Part shown: piece by piece, positions 16,920 through 25,019 of the stretch
How positions within the stretch are numbered: the first letter of the stretch is position 1
Layout: each line of letters opens with the position of its first letter
NCBI RefSeq assembly: GCF_001611555.1
Contig: NZ_LSGP01000006.1
Span: 88,088-152,087 of the forward strand
DNA length: 64,000 bases
Direction: 5' to 3'
DNA from: Anaerosporomusa subterranea
Lineage (GTDB): Bacteria; Bacillota; Negativicutes; Sporomusales; Acetonemataceae
Position numbers and translations under genes: made by a program
Notes under the pieces: model-generated
What the model was told of the DNA's origin: nothing
Database searches by the model: none
The model's input: the letters and a program-made list of their open reading frames with translations, nothing else

Positions 16920-19661
16920 GTGAAAAACCAGTGGTACAAGTTGACTGCAGACGCTGTTGTGTCTGAATTGCAATCCGACTTGAGCCAGGGATTGTCAACC
17001 GGTGAGGCTGCCCGGCGTTTAGCCCAATACGGCTATAACGAACTGAAGGAAAAGCCACATGAACCGTTATGGCGGAAGTTCTTAAATCAATTCAAAGATT
17101 TTCTGGTGCTGATCCTCATAGCAGCTAGCATCATTTCCGCACTAGTCGGCGAACCGGCTGATTCTCTGGTCATTATCGCCATCGTTCTTTTGAACGCCGC
17201 ATTGGGCGTATTCCAGGAGGCAAAGGCGGAAAAAGCACTCGACGCTCTGAAACGAATGAGCGCCCCCCACTCAAAAGTTATCCGCGATGGGCATGTTACG
17301 GTAATCCCGTCGCGCGAATTAGTCCAAGGTGACATTATCCTGCTCGATGCAGGCGATTATATCCCCGCCGATGTGCGGATTCTGGAATCGTTTAACTTGA
17401 AAGTCCAGGAAGCCTCTCTGACAGGCGAATCAGTGCCAGTCGAAAAAGAAGATCGCCAGCTTGATGGCGAACCCGCCCTAGCCGACCGTGTTAACATGGG
17501 CTTTATGAGCACAGTAACAACGTATGGCCGCGGCAAAGCAATTGTTATCGGTACAGCGATGAATACTGAAATCGGCAAAATTGCCACTATGCTACAGGAT
17601 GTCGCGGAAGAAAAAACGCCCCTGCAAAAGAAACTGGAAAGCTTCGGCAAGGGTCTCGGCTTTGCCTGTCTGGTGGTCTGCGCCGTAGTATTTGTCATGG
17701 GTATTTGGGGCGGCATGCGCGATGGTACTCTTTCAACCGCTGAAATCCAGCTCATGTTCATGACCTCAATTAGCTTGGCAGTAGCTGCGATCCCGGAAGG
17801 ATTGCCCACCGTCGTCACTATCGTGCTGGCGCTCGGCATGCAGCGCATGGCCAAAAAGAACTCCATTATGAAAAAACTGCATGCAGTAGAAACGCTCGGC
17901 AGTGTCTCGGTCATTTGCTCAGACAAAACCGGTACACTGACACAAAACCAAATGACTGTAGTTAAGGCCTTCGCCGGCGGCAAGCTCTTTGCACTCAGCG
18001 GGGAAGGTTACTGTCCGGAAGGTCAACTTACCTGCAATAACGTGCCCATAGACCTAGCGGTCGAACCAGACTTTGCACTTTTGCTGCGCGGCTCAGCACT
18101 GTGTAATGACGCACAGCTTGATTACATACCTGAACAAAATGCCTGGTCGATTGTCGGCGACCCCACTGAGGGCGCATTGGTTGTGGCTGCCCGCAAAGGC
18201 GGCTATGAACAAGAGGCTCTCACAAGCCAGTTCCCCCGTGTGCAGGAAATTCCCTTTGATTCAGCCCGAAAAATGATGACCACCCTGCACCAGAGACAAG
18301 AAAATTTACGTACTTGCACCAAAGGCGCTCCCGATGTTCTGCTGAGCCGTTGTGCCTATATTGCGATTAACGGCACCTCCCGTCCCTTAACAGACGCAGA
18401 TAAAGAAGTCATTCAAGCCGCCAACCGGGAAATGGCTTCACAGGCACTTAGGGTGCTGGCAGTAGCCTACCGCGACTTTGATGCCGTCCCGGATATGACG
18501 AAAGCGGAAGACATCGAATCCAACTTAGTATTCATTGGTCTCCTGGGCATGATTGACCCGCCTCGTACAGAAGCAAAAGAAGCGGTGGCGCTTTGCAAAA
18601 CTGCCGGCATTCGCGCAGTCATGATTACCGGCGATCACCCGGATACTGCGTTCGCTATCGCCAAAGAGCTCGGAATTGTTGATCATCCAGATCAAGTCCG
18701 AACTGGCCGCGACCTGGATTCCATGTCGCCAGAGGAATTGCAGCGTGCAGTCCAGACCGCCAACGTCTTTGCCCGCGTATCGCCAGAACACAAAGTGGCC
18801 ATTGTCGAAACGTTACGCAGCAACATGCAGATTGTCGCCATGACTGGTGACGGCGTCAATGACGCACCCGCCTTAAAACGAGCCGATATCGGCGTGGCGA
18901 TGGGTATTACCGGCACTGATGTCACCAAAGAAACGGCTGACATGATTGTCACAGACGACAACTTTGCCACCATCGTTACAGCTGTGGAAGAAGGGCGCGT
19001 CATTTACGCTAACATCAAGAAGTTCGTTTACTTCCTGCTGGCCTGTAACGCGTCCGAAGTGTTGACTATCTTCTTCGCGATTTTGTTCGGCTGGGCTATC
19101 CCCCTGTTGCCCATTCAACTATTGTGGGTCAATTTGGTGACTGATGCGTTCCCAGCTCTGGCTTTAGGCATGGAAAAGAAAGAGCCTGATGTCATGAACC
19201 AGAAGCCCAGAGATCCCGCCGAACCCTTATTAACCCGGAATTTAAAAATTATGATCGCTGTCCAGAGCGCGGCAATCGCGGTTACGGTTCTAGGTGCTTT
19301 CCGTTACGGCTTAGCCGTCTACAACGGTGACCTCGAGATCGCGCGGACCTTCGCCTTTATCACCTTGATCACCACCCAGATTGTTTGCGCCTATAACGCC
19401 CGTTCGGAACACTACTCCCCCTTCGCCCTTGGCGTTTTCAGCAACAAGTACCTAAACGCTGGCGTGACCCTTTCCTTTGTCTTGCTGCTGCTGTCCCTGT
19501 ACGGACCGTTGCATGTCATCTTCAAAACGATTGAGCCTACCTTGACTGAGTGGATGCTGATCGTCCCCATCACATTCATCCCCTTCATTGCAACAGAAGT
19601 CACGAAGTGGATACTGAACTCCTCAGCCAAAGCCAAAGAATCCAACCGCGTTTCCGCATAA
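16920..19661 (+). CDS. Cation-translocating P-type ATPase (Ca2+/Mn2+ type)
   Basis: 913 residues with the complete P2-type ATPase order: N-terminal cation-ATPase domain, actuator 'TGES', M4 'AAIPEGLPTVVT', phosphorylation site 'DKTGTLT' (Asp near residue 335), nucleotide domain 'KGAPDVLLSRC', hinge 'TGDGVNDAPALKRAD' and M6 'WVNLVTDAFPALALG'. PEGLP plus the M6 Asn/Asp pattern fits SPCA/PMCA-like Ca2+ or Mn2+ export. The Mn2+ riboswitch directly upstream argues for manganese efflux when manganese is high. The start is GTG at 16920 with AGGAGG seven bases upstream. It is monocistronic. Confidence 0.96.
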   Translation: MKNQWYKLTADAVVSELQSDLSQGLSTGEAARRLAQYGYNELKEKPHEPLWRKFLNQFKDFLVLILIAASIISALVGEPADSLVIIAIVLLNAALGVFQEAKAEKALDALKRMSAPHSKVIRDGHVTVIPSRELVQGDIILLDAGDYIPADVRILESFNLKVQEASLTGESVPVEKEDRQLDGEPALADRVNMGFMSTVTTYGRGKAIVIGTAMNTEIGKIATMLQDVAEEKTPLQKKLESFGKGLGFACLVVCAVVFVMGIWGGMRDGTLSTAEIQLMFMTSISLAVAAIPEGLPTVVTIVLALGMQRMAKKNSIMKKLHAVETLGSVSVICSDKTGTLTQNQMTVVKAFAGGKLFALSGEGYCPEGQLTCNNVPIDLAVEPDFALLLRGSALCNDAQLDYIPEQNAWSIVGDPTEGALVVAARKGGYEQEALTSQFPRVQEIPFDSARKMMTTLHQRQENLRTCTKGAPDVLLSRCAYIAINGTSRPLTDADKEVIQAANREMASQALRVLAVAYRDFDAVPDMTKAEDIESNLVFIGLLGMIDPPRTEAKEAVALCKTAGIRAVMITGDHPDTAFAIAKELGIVDHPDQVRTGRDLDSMSPEELQRAVQTANVFARVSPEHKVAIVETLRSNMQIVAMTGDGVNDAPALKRADIGVAMGITGTDVTKETADMIVTDDNFATIVTAVEEGRVIYANIKKFVYFLLACNASEVLTIFFAILFGWAIPLLPIQLLWVNLVTDAFPALALGMEKKEPDVMNQKPRDPAEPLLTRNLKIMIAVQSAAIAVTVLGAFRYGLAVYNGDLEIARTFAFITLITTQIVCAYNARSEHYSPFALGVFSNKYLNAGVTLSFVLLLLSLYGPLHVIFKTIEPTLTEWMLIVPITFIPFIATEVTKWILNSSAKAKESNRVSA

Positions 19662-19667
19662 GAACCA

Positions 19668-19716
19668 CTAAACCGCAGAGTGCACAGAGTAAGCGGAGGG
19701 TAGCAGAGGGCTACCG
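19668..19716 (+). repeat. Dispersed 'CAGAGTACRCAGAG' intergenic repeat, forward copy
   Basis: Contains 'AACCGCAGAGTGCACAGAG' followed by 'GCAGAGGGCTACC'. It matches the copies at about 41250, 56406 and 59033. It lies just after the ATPase stop codon. Confidence 0.7.
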
Positions 19717-19727
19717 GTTCTTCTATA

Positions 19728-19775
19728 ATAAGCAAAGGAGCCATGGACGATAAAGTCCATGGCTCCTTTGCTTAT
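19728..19775. repeat. Perfect 21-bp-arm hairpin downstream of the ATPase gene
   Basis: The arms 19728-19748 and 19755-19775 are perfectly complementary around a 6-base loop (GATAAA). There is no U-tract after either arm, so it is a very stable hairpin rather than a standard intrinsic terminator. It may protect the 3' end of the mRNA. Confidence 0.75.
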
Positions 19776-19798
19776 CCAGTTGTCGAGGACCCCAGTTT

Positions 19799-20090
19799 CA
19801 GACCGTTCAGAAAGTGCCAGATGTTGTTACCTATGAGACTAGCCAAACGCTTGATTTAACATAGTCGATTAGCATCACTAGGCAGCCCGAGGAAGCGCGC
19901 GCAGGCTTTGTTACCTATGCGACTGATATGATGCTTGTAGAAGAGAAATGTGGTAGCATCAGTACGTTCGACGGGTACGGCAAGCGCGCTCCCGTAGGGC
20001 TAAGTGCGCAACTCTCGGCGCTTTAGCGCCCTAGAGTTGGCGGCCTACCCTTTACGGGTGCAACGCAGATGGTGCTTTATCAACGGTCTG
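19799..20090. repeat. Palindrome-ended intergenic repeat, long copy (292 bp)
   Basis: The ends are inverted: CAGACCGTT at the left and AACGGTCTG at the right, with further imperfect pairing inward. Blocks shared with the shorter copy at 58687-58812 include 'GTTCAGAAAGTGCCAGATG', 'CTAGGCAGCCCGAGGAAGC', 'AGTACGTTCG', 'CAAGCGCGCTCCCG' and 'CGCAGATGGTGCTTTATC'. This copy carries additional internal segments, including two related 'TTGTTACCTATG' stretches. It ends three bases before the lrgB stop codon on the minus strand. There is no coding capacity. Confidence 0.85.
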
Positions 20091-20092
20091 AG

Positions 20093-20794
20093 TCAAAGCC
20101 CGGCTAGTTTGACCAGCAACGGGGCTATCAGCGCGGTCTCAAAGCCGACTAGGCCGATAGCCAGGGCGCTCATCGCACCTTGGTGTTCGCTTTCTTGAAT
20201 CGCCCGACTGGTTCCCAAGGCATGTGCGGCTGCACCGATAGCTAGGCCGCGGGCAGTTTCATCGTTGATCCGCAGCATTGTCAGAACTTGCGGTCCAATG
20301 ACTGCGCCCAGGATGCCGGTCAGGATAACCAGAGCTGCTGTCAGCGGCGGCAGACCGCCAATAAAAGACGAGACATCCATGGCAATGGGAGTGGTCACTG
20401 ATTTAGGTGCTAACGATAAAATGATCTCCGCTGGCGCCTTGAATAACTGGGCAAGTACTAAGACCGAACCAATTCCAGCGATGGCGCCAATTATGCTGCC
20501 AGCCACAATAGCCGGCCAATCCCGCTTCAGGTTTTCCAGTTGGCGGTAGAGCGGAACTGCTAATGCAACCGTGGCCGGTCCTAGCATAAAGGATAGACCG
20601 CGCGTCTCTTTGGCATATGTTTCATAGGGAAACCCGCTTAATAGCAGCAATAAAATGAGAACACTGACTGACACCAAGACCGGATTGAGCAATTGTATAG
20701 CCAACTGTTTTTGAAGCTTCACCGCACCCTGATAGACAGCAATAGTTAAAAGCACGGTCACCAGAGTTGCAAAAATTGGGCTAGACTCAGTCAT
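20093..20794 (-). CDS. lrgB: LrgB/CidB family membrane protein
   Basis: 233 residues, highly hydrophobic, with the LrgB signatures 'GPATVALAVPLYRQ', 'PKSVTTPIAM', 'GPQVLTMLRI' and 'ARGLAIGAAAHALGTSRAIQ'. With LrgA/CidA it forms a membrane system affecting murein hydrolase activity and the export of small organic acids such as pyruvate or glycolate in characterised species. It overlaps lrgA by eight bases, so coupling is expected. It is the last gene of a pyrD-lrgA-lrgB transcript and is followed at once by the palindromic repeat. Confidence 0.95.
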   Translation of the reverse strand: MTESSPIFATLVTVLLTIAVYQGAVKLQKQLAIQLLNPVLVSVSVLILLLLLSGFPYETYAKETRGLSFMLGPATVALAVPLYRQLENLKRDWPAIVAGSIIGAIAGIGSVLVLAQLFKAPAEIILSLAPKSVTTPIAMDVSSFIGGLPPLTAALVILTGILGAVIGPQVLTMLRINDETARGLAIGAAAHALGTSRAIQESEHQGAMSALAIGLVGFETALIAPLLVKLAGL

Positions 20795-21140
20795 GATCCC
20801 GCCTCCTCTGCCGCACGATCGCTTGCACTGTAATTCCCGTAGCAGCCAGAACAGCGAGGAAGCTTAACCCCGTAATAAGGAAAATCGCCAGCCAGTGCGT
20901 GGCGATAAGTTCAAAGTAAACCAGTAAACCTACTCCTGCCGGTACGAAGAACAAGCTCATATTATCTAACAGCAACTGAGCCGCTGTTTCCACTTGTCTG
21001 ATATCGAGGATTCCGCTGAGAAGCAGTCCAGCCAGCAAGACCATGCCAATTACGCCGCCAGGTAGGGAGAGTTCAAAGTATTGGCTAATACCTTCCCCAG
21101 TTAGATACAGAGTTGTAAGTATGAGAAATCCCTTAATCAC
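20787..21140 (-). CDS. lrgA: CidA/LrgA family holin-like protein
   Basis: 117 residues with four predicted membrane segments; the pattern 'SLPGGVIGMVLLAGLLLSG' and 'FVPAGVGLLVY' is characteristic of CidA/LrgA. It is the partner of LrgB. Its start overlaps the stop of pyrD by four bases and its stop overlaps lrgB, so all three are likely one operon. The C-terminus is basic, as is common for holin-like proteins. Confidence 0.93.
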   Translation of the reverse strand: MIKGFLILTTLYLTGEGISQYFELSLPGGVIGMVLLAGLLLSGILDIRQVETAAQLLLDNMSLFFVPAGVGLLVYFELIATHWLAIFLITGLSFLAVLAATGITVQAIVRQRRRDHD

Positions 21141-22045
21141 CGATGCGCAGCTCCAATCAATTCGCTGAGGCTGGAAATCTGACTTGCCCTCAGATACTCC
21201 TCAAGACCATGGATAATGTCGATCATGGCAGTGGGATTGGTAAATGAGGCTGTCCCTACCTGAACCGCCGTCGCCCCAGCTAAAAGGTACTCCACTGCGT
21301 CCTCGGCCGTCACAATGCCGCCAACGCCGATGATAGGGATAGAAACCTTTGGCGCGATCTGATAGACCATGCGCAAAATGATCGGCATTACGGCAGGGCC
21401 GGATAACCCGCCAACAATGTTCGCCAAAACCGGCCGACGCGTCCGTGTATCAATTTTCATGCCAAGCAGCGTATTGGCCACGCACAGACAATCGGCTCCT
21501 GCCGACTCTGCTGTCTGCGCCATTTCTACCATATCGCCGGCATTTGGGCTTAGCTTGGCGATCAGGTACTTGCCGGTAGCTTTGCGTACGGCCGTCATGA
21601 CCCGGCTCAGTTGTTGTGCATCAGAAGCAAACACTTTACCGCCGCATTCTACATTTGGACAGGATACATTGACTTCAATGGCGGCTATGCCGGGAACAGC
21701 GTCAAGTTTACGCGCCAGAGCCACAAACTCGTCAACCGTGTGTCCAGCGATACTGATGATAACCGGCGTTGTCAGATCGGTCAGTTTCGGCATTTCCTCA
21801 AGCAAAAAACTGTCAACTCCGGCATTCTGCAAACCAACGCTATTCAGCATCCCGCCATATGTTTCAGCCACCCGCGGCGTGCGGTTGCCCTCTCGCGCAT
21901 TCAGCGTCACCGTCTTAGCAACGACGGCGCCCAAGCGATTGACGTCATAAAATTGGCTGGCGCTCTCGACACTAAACGTGCCCGCTGCCGGCATAACCGG
22001 GTTGTTCAAGCGAATATTTCCCAAATTTACAGCTAGTCGGCCCAT
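21137..22045 (-). CDS. pyrD: Dihydroorotate dehydrogenase, catalytic subunit (class 1B-like)
   Basis: 302 residues from the ATG at 22045, which has GGAG eight bases upstream; a GTG at 22054 has no spacing for that site. Class 1 features: 'NPVMPAAGTFS', 'NSVGLQNAGVDSF', the catalytic Cys loop 'VNVSCPNVECGGK', FMN contacts 'LSPNAGDMVEMA', 'GGLSGPA' and 'IGVGGIVTAEDA'. It oxidises dihydroorotate in pyrimidine synthesis. Class 1B enzymes need PyrK, and no pyrK or other pyr gene lies nearby; here it leads an operon with lrgAB, which is unusual. A second subunit elsewhere in the genome is assumed. Confidence 0.93.
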   Translation of the reverse strand: MGRLAVNLGNIRLNNPVMPAAGTFSVESASQFYDVNRLGAVVAKTVTLNAREGNRTPRVAETYGGMLNSVGLQNAGVDSFLLEEMPKLTDLTTPVIISIAGHTVDEFVALARKLDAVPGIAAIEVNVSCPNVECGGKVFASDAQQLSRVMTAVRKATGKYLIAKLSPNAGDMVEMAQTAESAGADCLCVANTLLGMKIDTRTRRPVLANIVGGLSGPAVMPIILRMVYQIAPKVSIPIIGVGGIVTAEDAVEYLLAGATAVQVGTASFTNPTAMIDIIHGLEEYLRASQISSLSELIGAAHR

Positions 22046-22102
22046 GTATATCACTCCATTCTTTAATGTGACAAATCTTGTTCAAGGCGTAGCCGGATTA
22101 AT

Positions 22103-22117
22103 GTTATATTTTATAAC
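22103..22117. promoter_or_regulatory. AT-rich palindrome in the divergent pyrD/V4R intergenic region
   Basis: GTTATA-TTT-TATAAC is a perfect dyad in the region between the divergent pyrD and V4R genes. It could be an operator or part of a promoter; nothing shows which protein would bind it. Confidence 0.3.
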
Positions 22118-22219
22118 AAACTCAAAAGTTTGTCTATCTAAACAGGAAAAAGTCAAGGATCATGCGAATAGTTACCGTTAGTGCTAAGAATCATAGAGCA
22201 ATACGAACGGAGTGAAAGT

Positions 22220-22753
22220 ATGTATAAATTCAAAAGCGATAATCAAAGCGAAGCGTTCAATTGGGAAAGTCTTGGTGACATTGCCGTAGGCCGGGCTAAT
22301 CTGGGCTCAAATATGCCGGTTATTGTTTATCGCTTATTTCAGTTTACCTTACGCGACGTGCTGAACCGGGAATATGGCTGCGAGCAGGCCAGCAACCTGT
22401 TACGAGCCGCAGGGAAGCTTGCCGGCACAGAGTTTTGTAAAAATATCCTGGATAAAAATCTGGATTTTAATAGTTTTGTCGCTCAACTACAAAAGAAATT
22501 AGCAGAACTGCGGATCGGCATTCTCCGCCTGGAATCGGCCGACATGGAAAAACTGGAATTCGTTCTTACCGTAGAAGAGGATTTAGACTGCTCCGGACTG
22601 CCGATTACTGAGGAATCCGTTTGCGACTATGATGAAGGGTTCATCGCCGGAATACTCAATGAATACACTGGCAAACACTTTACGGCAAAGGAAATCGATT
22701 GCTGGGCTACCGGGGACCGGACCTGCCGGTTCCAAGTCACCTGCGATAACTGA
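22220..22753 (+). CDS. V4R-domain putative small-molecule sensor
   Basis: About 177 residues from the ATG at 22220 (GGAG seven bases upstream). The protein fits the V4R (4-vinyl reductase) domain: 'YRLFQFTLRDVL', 'AGKLAGTEFCKN' and the cysteine-bearing end 'CWATGDRTCRFQVTC'. V4R domains bind small hydrophobic molecules or, through the C-terminal cysteines, possibly a metal. The gene is first in a run with the SiaA-SiaB-SiaC homologues (17 bases before siaA), so a role as the input sensor of that partner-switch module is a reasonable inference. There is no membrane segment, so it is cytoplasmic. Confidence 0.85.
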   Translation: MYKFKSDNQSEAFNWESLGDIAVGRANLGSNMPVIVYRLFQFTLRDVLNREYGCEQASNLLRAAGKLAGTEFCKNILDKNLDFNSFVAQLQKKLAELRIGILRLESADMEKLEFVLTVEEDLDCSGLPITEESVCDYDEGFIAGILNEYTGKHFTAKEIDCWATGDRTCRFQVTCDN

Positions 22754-22769
22754 TTTTTTAGGTGGTTGT

Positions 22770-23996
22770 ATGAGCAATCAAGATTTGCTGGTATTGAAAC
22801 AATTGCAGACCGGATTAAAACTATTGATGCAAGGCAAATATCCGGACGAAATTACCGTCGAAGAGTGTAGCCAGCCGCTGGCGGAGGTTGTTCAGGCCTT
22901 CAATCGTCTGGCTGGGCAGATGAAGGAATTATACGAGTACACAGTGCCGTTAGCCAGAGGCATTCTACATGTTGAACGTCCGGGGAAAACGAATTTCTTG
23001 GCTGGCAGCATGAAAGAACTCCATTCCAAGCTTAATCATTTAACCTGGCAGGCACAACAAATTGAAAAGGGAGACTACGCGCAAAGAATTGATTTCATGG
23101 GTGAGTTTTCTCTTGCGTTCAATTCCATGGTGGTTAAATTAGAAGAGCGGGAACGGCGCTTAAAGGAAGAAATTCTGATCCGGCAAAAAGCCGAGAAAGA
23201 AGTTCGCTTACAGAATAAATTAATCACTGATAGCATCCACTATGCAGCCGTCATCCAACGCTCCATATTGCCAGACGCAGCGCTGATAGCCAGCCATACC
23301 ACAGACTCCTTCATCATCTGGCAGCCCCGCGACATTGTCGGCGGCGATTTTTACTGGTTTGTCCCCTGCCCCAACGGATTTATGGCTGCGATCATTGATT
23401 GTACCGGGCATGGTGTGCCAGGAGCATTCATGACGCTGGCAGTCAGCCAGATGCTCAAAACCATGTTAGATTCAGGGATGGATTATACGCCAGCTGATGT
23501 TCTTACTATTTTGGATGAAAAAATACGGGAAACTTTTTACGCTTCAGGAAAGAACCAGGAACACCTATATGCCGGTCTTGACATGGGTCTGATTGCCGTC
23601 AACCGCAAAGGCCACAGAGTGGCCTTTGCCGGCGCTCGGCTGCCGCTTTTTCATCTACATGGCGGGCAAATTACGGAAATCCCCGGTTCCCGGCGCAGTG
23701 TCGGCTACGAAAGCAAGGGCCGCCCGGGTAAAAAATCCCGCCATATTCACTTTGAAAATAGAGTTATCGATTACGAAGCTGGTGACAGACTGTATTTATC
23801 CACCGACGGTTTTTTTGATCAGCACGGTAGTTCTGACGCTAATCCGTTTGGAATCGATCAGTTTGCAAAGCTGCTCAGGGGTAATGCTTCGCTGGCCTTG
23901 CCTGAACAGAAAATGATGCTTCTGGACAGCCTTAGAGTCTACATGGGCAATGAAAAGCAGCGGGATGACATCACAGTTATCGGATTTGGGCTTTAA
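22770..23996 (+). CDS. siaA: SiaA-like PP2C/SpoIIE-type serine/threonine phosphatase
   Basis: 408 residues from the ATG at 22770; an earlier in-frame ATG at 22629 lies inside the V4R gene and is rejected. A helical/HAMP-like N-terminal region (about 1-145, 'QQIEKGDYAQRID') leads to a SpoIIE phosphatase domain with its metal aspartates in 'PRDIVGGDFYWF', 'IIDCTGHGVPGAFMT', 'LSTDGFFDQ' and 'QRDDITVIG'. In Pseudomonas SiaA dephosphorylates SiaC. Unlike that membrane protein, this one has no transmembrane segment, so the signal is probably cytoplasmic and may come from the V4R protein. siaB follows after 17 bases. Confidence 0.92.
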   Translation: MSNQDLLVLKQLQTGLKLLMQGKYPDEITVEECSQPLAEVVQAFNRLAGQMKELYEYTVPLARGILHVERPGKTNFLAGSMKELHSKLNHLTWQAQQIEKGDYAQRIDFMGEFSLAFNSMVVKLEERERRLKEEILIRQKAEKEVRLQNKLITDSIHYAAVIQRSILPDAALIASHTTDSFIIWQPRDIVGGDFYWFVPCPNGFMAAIIDCTGHGVPGAFMTLAVSQMLKTMLDSGMDYTPADVLTILDEKIRETFYASGKNQEHLYAGLDMGLIAVNRKGHRVAFAGARLPLFHLHGGQITEIPGSRRSVGYESKGRPGKKSRHIHFENRVIDYEAGDRLYLSTDGFFDQHGSSDANPFGIDQFAKLLRGNASLALPEQKMMLLDSLRVYMGNEKQRDDITVIGFGL

Positions 23997-24013
23997 TAAG
24001 GGAGGCTTGTCTT

Positions 24014-24574
24014 GTGATTAATGAAAACTTGCATCAACTGATTGGCGAATTAAGCAGCTATGGAATTATTATCAGCTTTAACGGTTCATTTACCCAAGGA
24101 ATTATTGAAGAAATCGGCACAGCAATCACGTCCTACTTACAAACAGAGAAAAATACCGACGAAACCAATATTCACAATGTATTTTCCATATATATTGAGC
24201 AGGCACAAAATATCAAAACCTATTTTGTAAAGAAATCCGTTGATAATGACAAGTATGAAATCAGTCGCCGGGCTTTTGAAAGCATCATCGTCATCGGCCG
24301 GCATAATGAACAGTTTTTTGTCTGTTCAGGCAATCTGGTGCACAATGATGATATCCAAAACTTAAAAGATCGTATTGAACATGTGAATTCGTTATCCAAA
24401 GATCAGCTAAAGAAATATTATAAAGAAACACTGAGAAAATCGGCCTCCCCTTGTGACAACGCCGGATTGGGAATCATTGATATGGCTCGCAAGGCGGCGT
24501 TTCCGCTTGAATATATGTTCATGCCGCGTGATGAAAACTATGCTTTTTTTACGTTAAAAGTCACGTGTAATTAG
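24014..24574 (+). CDS. siaB: SiaB-like protein kinase
   Basis: 186 residues from a GTG at 24014 with GGGAGG eight bases upstream. It matches the SiaB kinase family (DUF6272), which has a GHKL-like fold; the conserved glycine motif is visible as 'NAGLGIIDMARKAAFPLEY'. In Pseudomonas, SiaB phosphorylates a Thr of SiaC and keeps it from binding the effector. The position between siaA and siaC is the standard order. It is soluble, without other domains. Confidence 0.92.
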   Translation: MINENLHQLIGELSSYGIIISFNGSFTQGIIEEIGTAITSYLQTEKNTDETNIHNVFSIYIEQAQNIKTYFVKKSVDNDKYEISRRAFESIIVIGRHNEQFFVCSGNLVHNDDIQNLKDRIEHVNSLSKDQLKKYYKETLRKSASPCDNAGLGIIDMARKAAFPLEYMFMPRDENYAFFTLKVTCN

Positions 24575-24589
24575 CGAGGAGGTTTTGCC

Positions 24590-24976
24590 ATGGAACTGTT
24601 ATACCGGGCGAGTACAAAATCCTCGCCGGAAGTAAATTTCAATCCGGATACAGGCATCTTGAAAATATCCGGCCAGTCCTACCCAGAAAATGCATCCGCG
24701 TTTTACCAGGATCTATTTGGTTGGCTGAAAGACTATTTGCCGGCAGCTTGCGGCAAAATTGTCGTCGAGCTAAGCCTCTCCTACATGAATACCAGCAGCA
24801 CCAAATGCTTAATGGATATGATCTACATGCTGGAGGACGCGTTTAACACCGGCGCCGACATCTGCATCAATTGGCACTATACGGCAAAAAACAGAAGTAT
24901 GCGGGAATGCGGTGAAGAGTTCCGGGAAGAGCTCAGTGTGCAGTTCAACATAATCCCAGAGGAGCCTTCTAACTAA
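24590..24976 (+). CDS. siaC: SiaC-family regulatory phosphoprotein (DUF1987)
   Basis: 128 residues with strong AGGAGG upstream. The DUF1987 core contains 'LSLSYMNTSSTKCLMDMI'; the Thr of 'NTSS' is residue 68, the same number as the phosphorylated Thr68 of Pseudomonas SiaC. In that system unphosphorylated SiaC binds and activates the downstream effector SiaD. Here the next gene encodes a different effector (a PucR-type DNA-binding protein) with a SiaD-like N-terminal helical segment, so SiaC is predicted to gate a transcription factor. Confidence 0.94.
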   Translation: MELLYRASTKSSPEVNFNPDTGILKISGQSYPENASAFYQDLFGWLKDYLPAACGKIVVELSLSYMNTSSTKCLMDMIYMLEDAFNTGADICINWHYTAKNRSMRECGEEFREELSVQFNIIPEEPSN

Positions 24977-25019
24977 TCAGCAGAAAGATGTTGCAACTCT
25001 TGCAAAAGAGGTGGTTGGA

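Noticed and set aside
17357..17983. 208-codon minus-strand ORF within the P-type ATPase
   Set aside because: It is antisense to the actuator and M4 region of an intact ATPase; no start signal.
21369..21950. 193-codon plus-strand ORF over pyrD
   Set aside because: It is wholly antisense to a well-conserved PyrD and has no ribosome site or recognisable domain.
22629..22769. N-terminal extension of the SiaA-like phosphatase
   Set aside because: The upstream in-frame ATG is inside the V4R coding region, while GGTGG precedes the ATG at 22770, where the family-like sequence begins.
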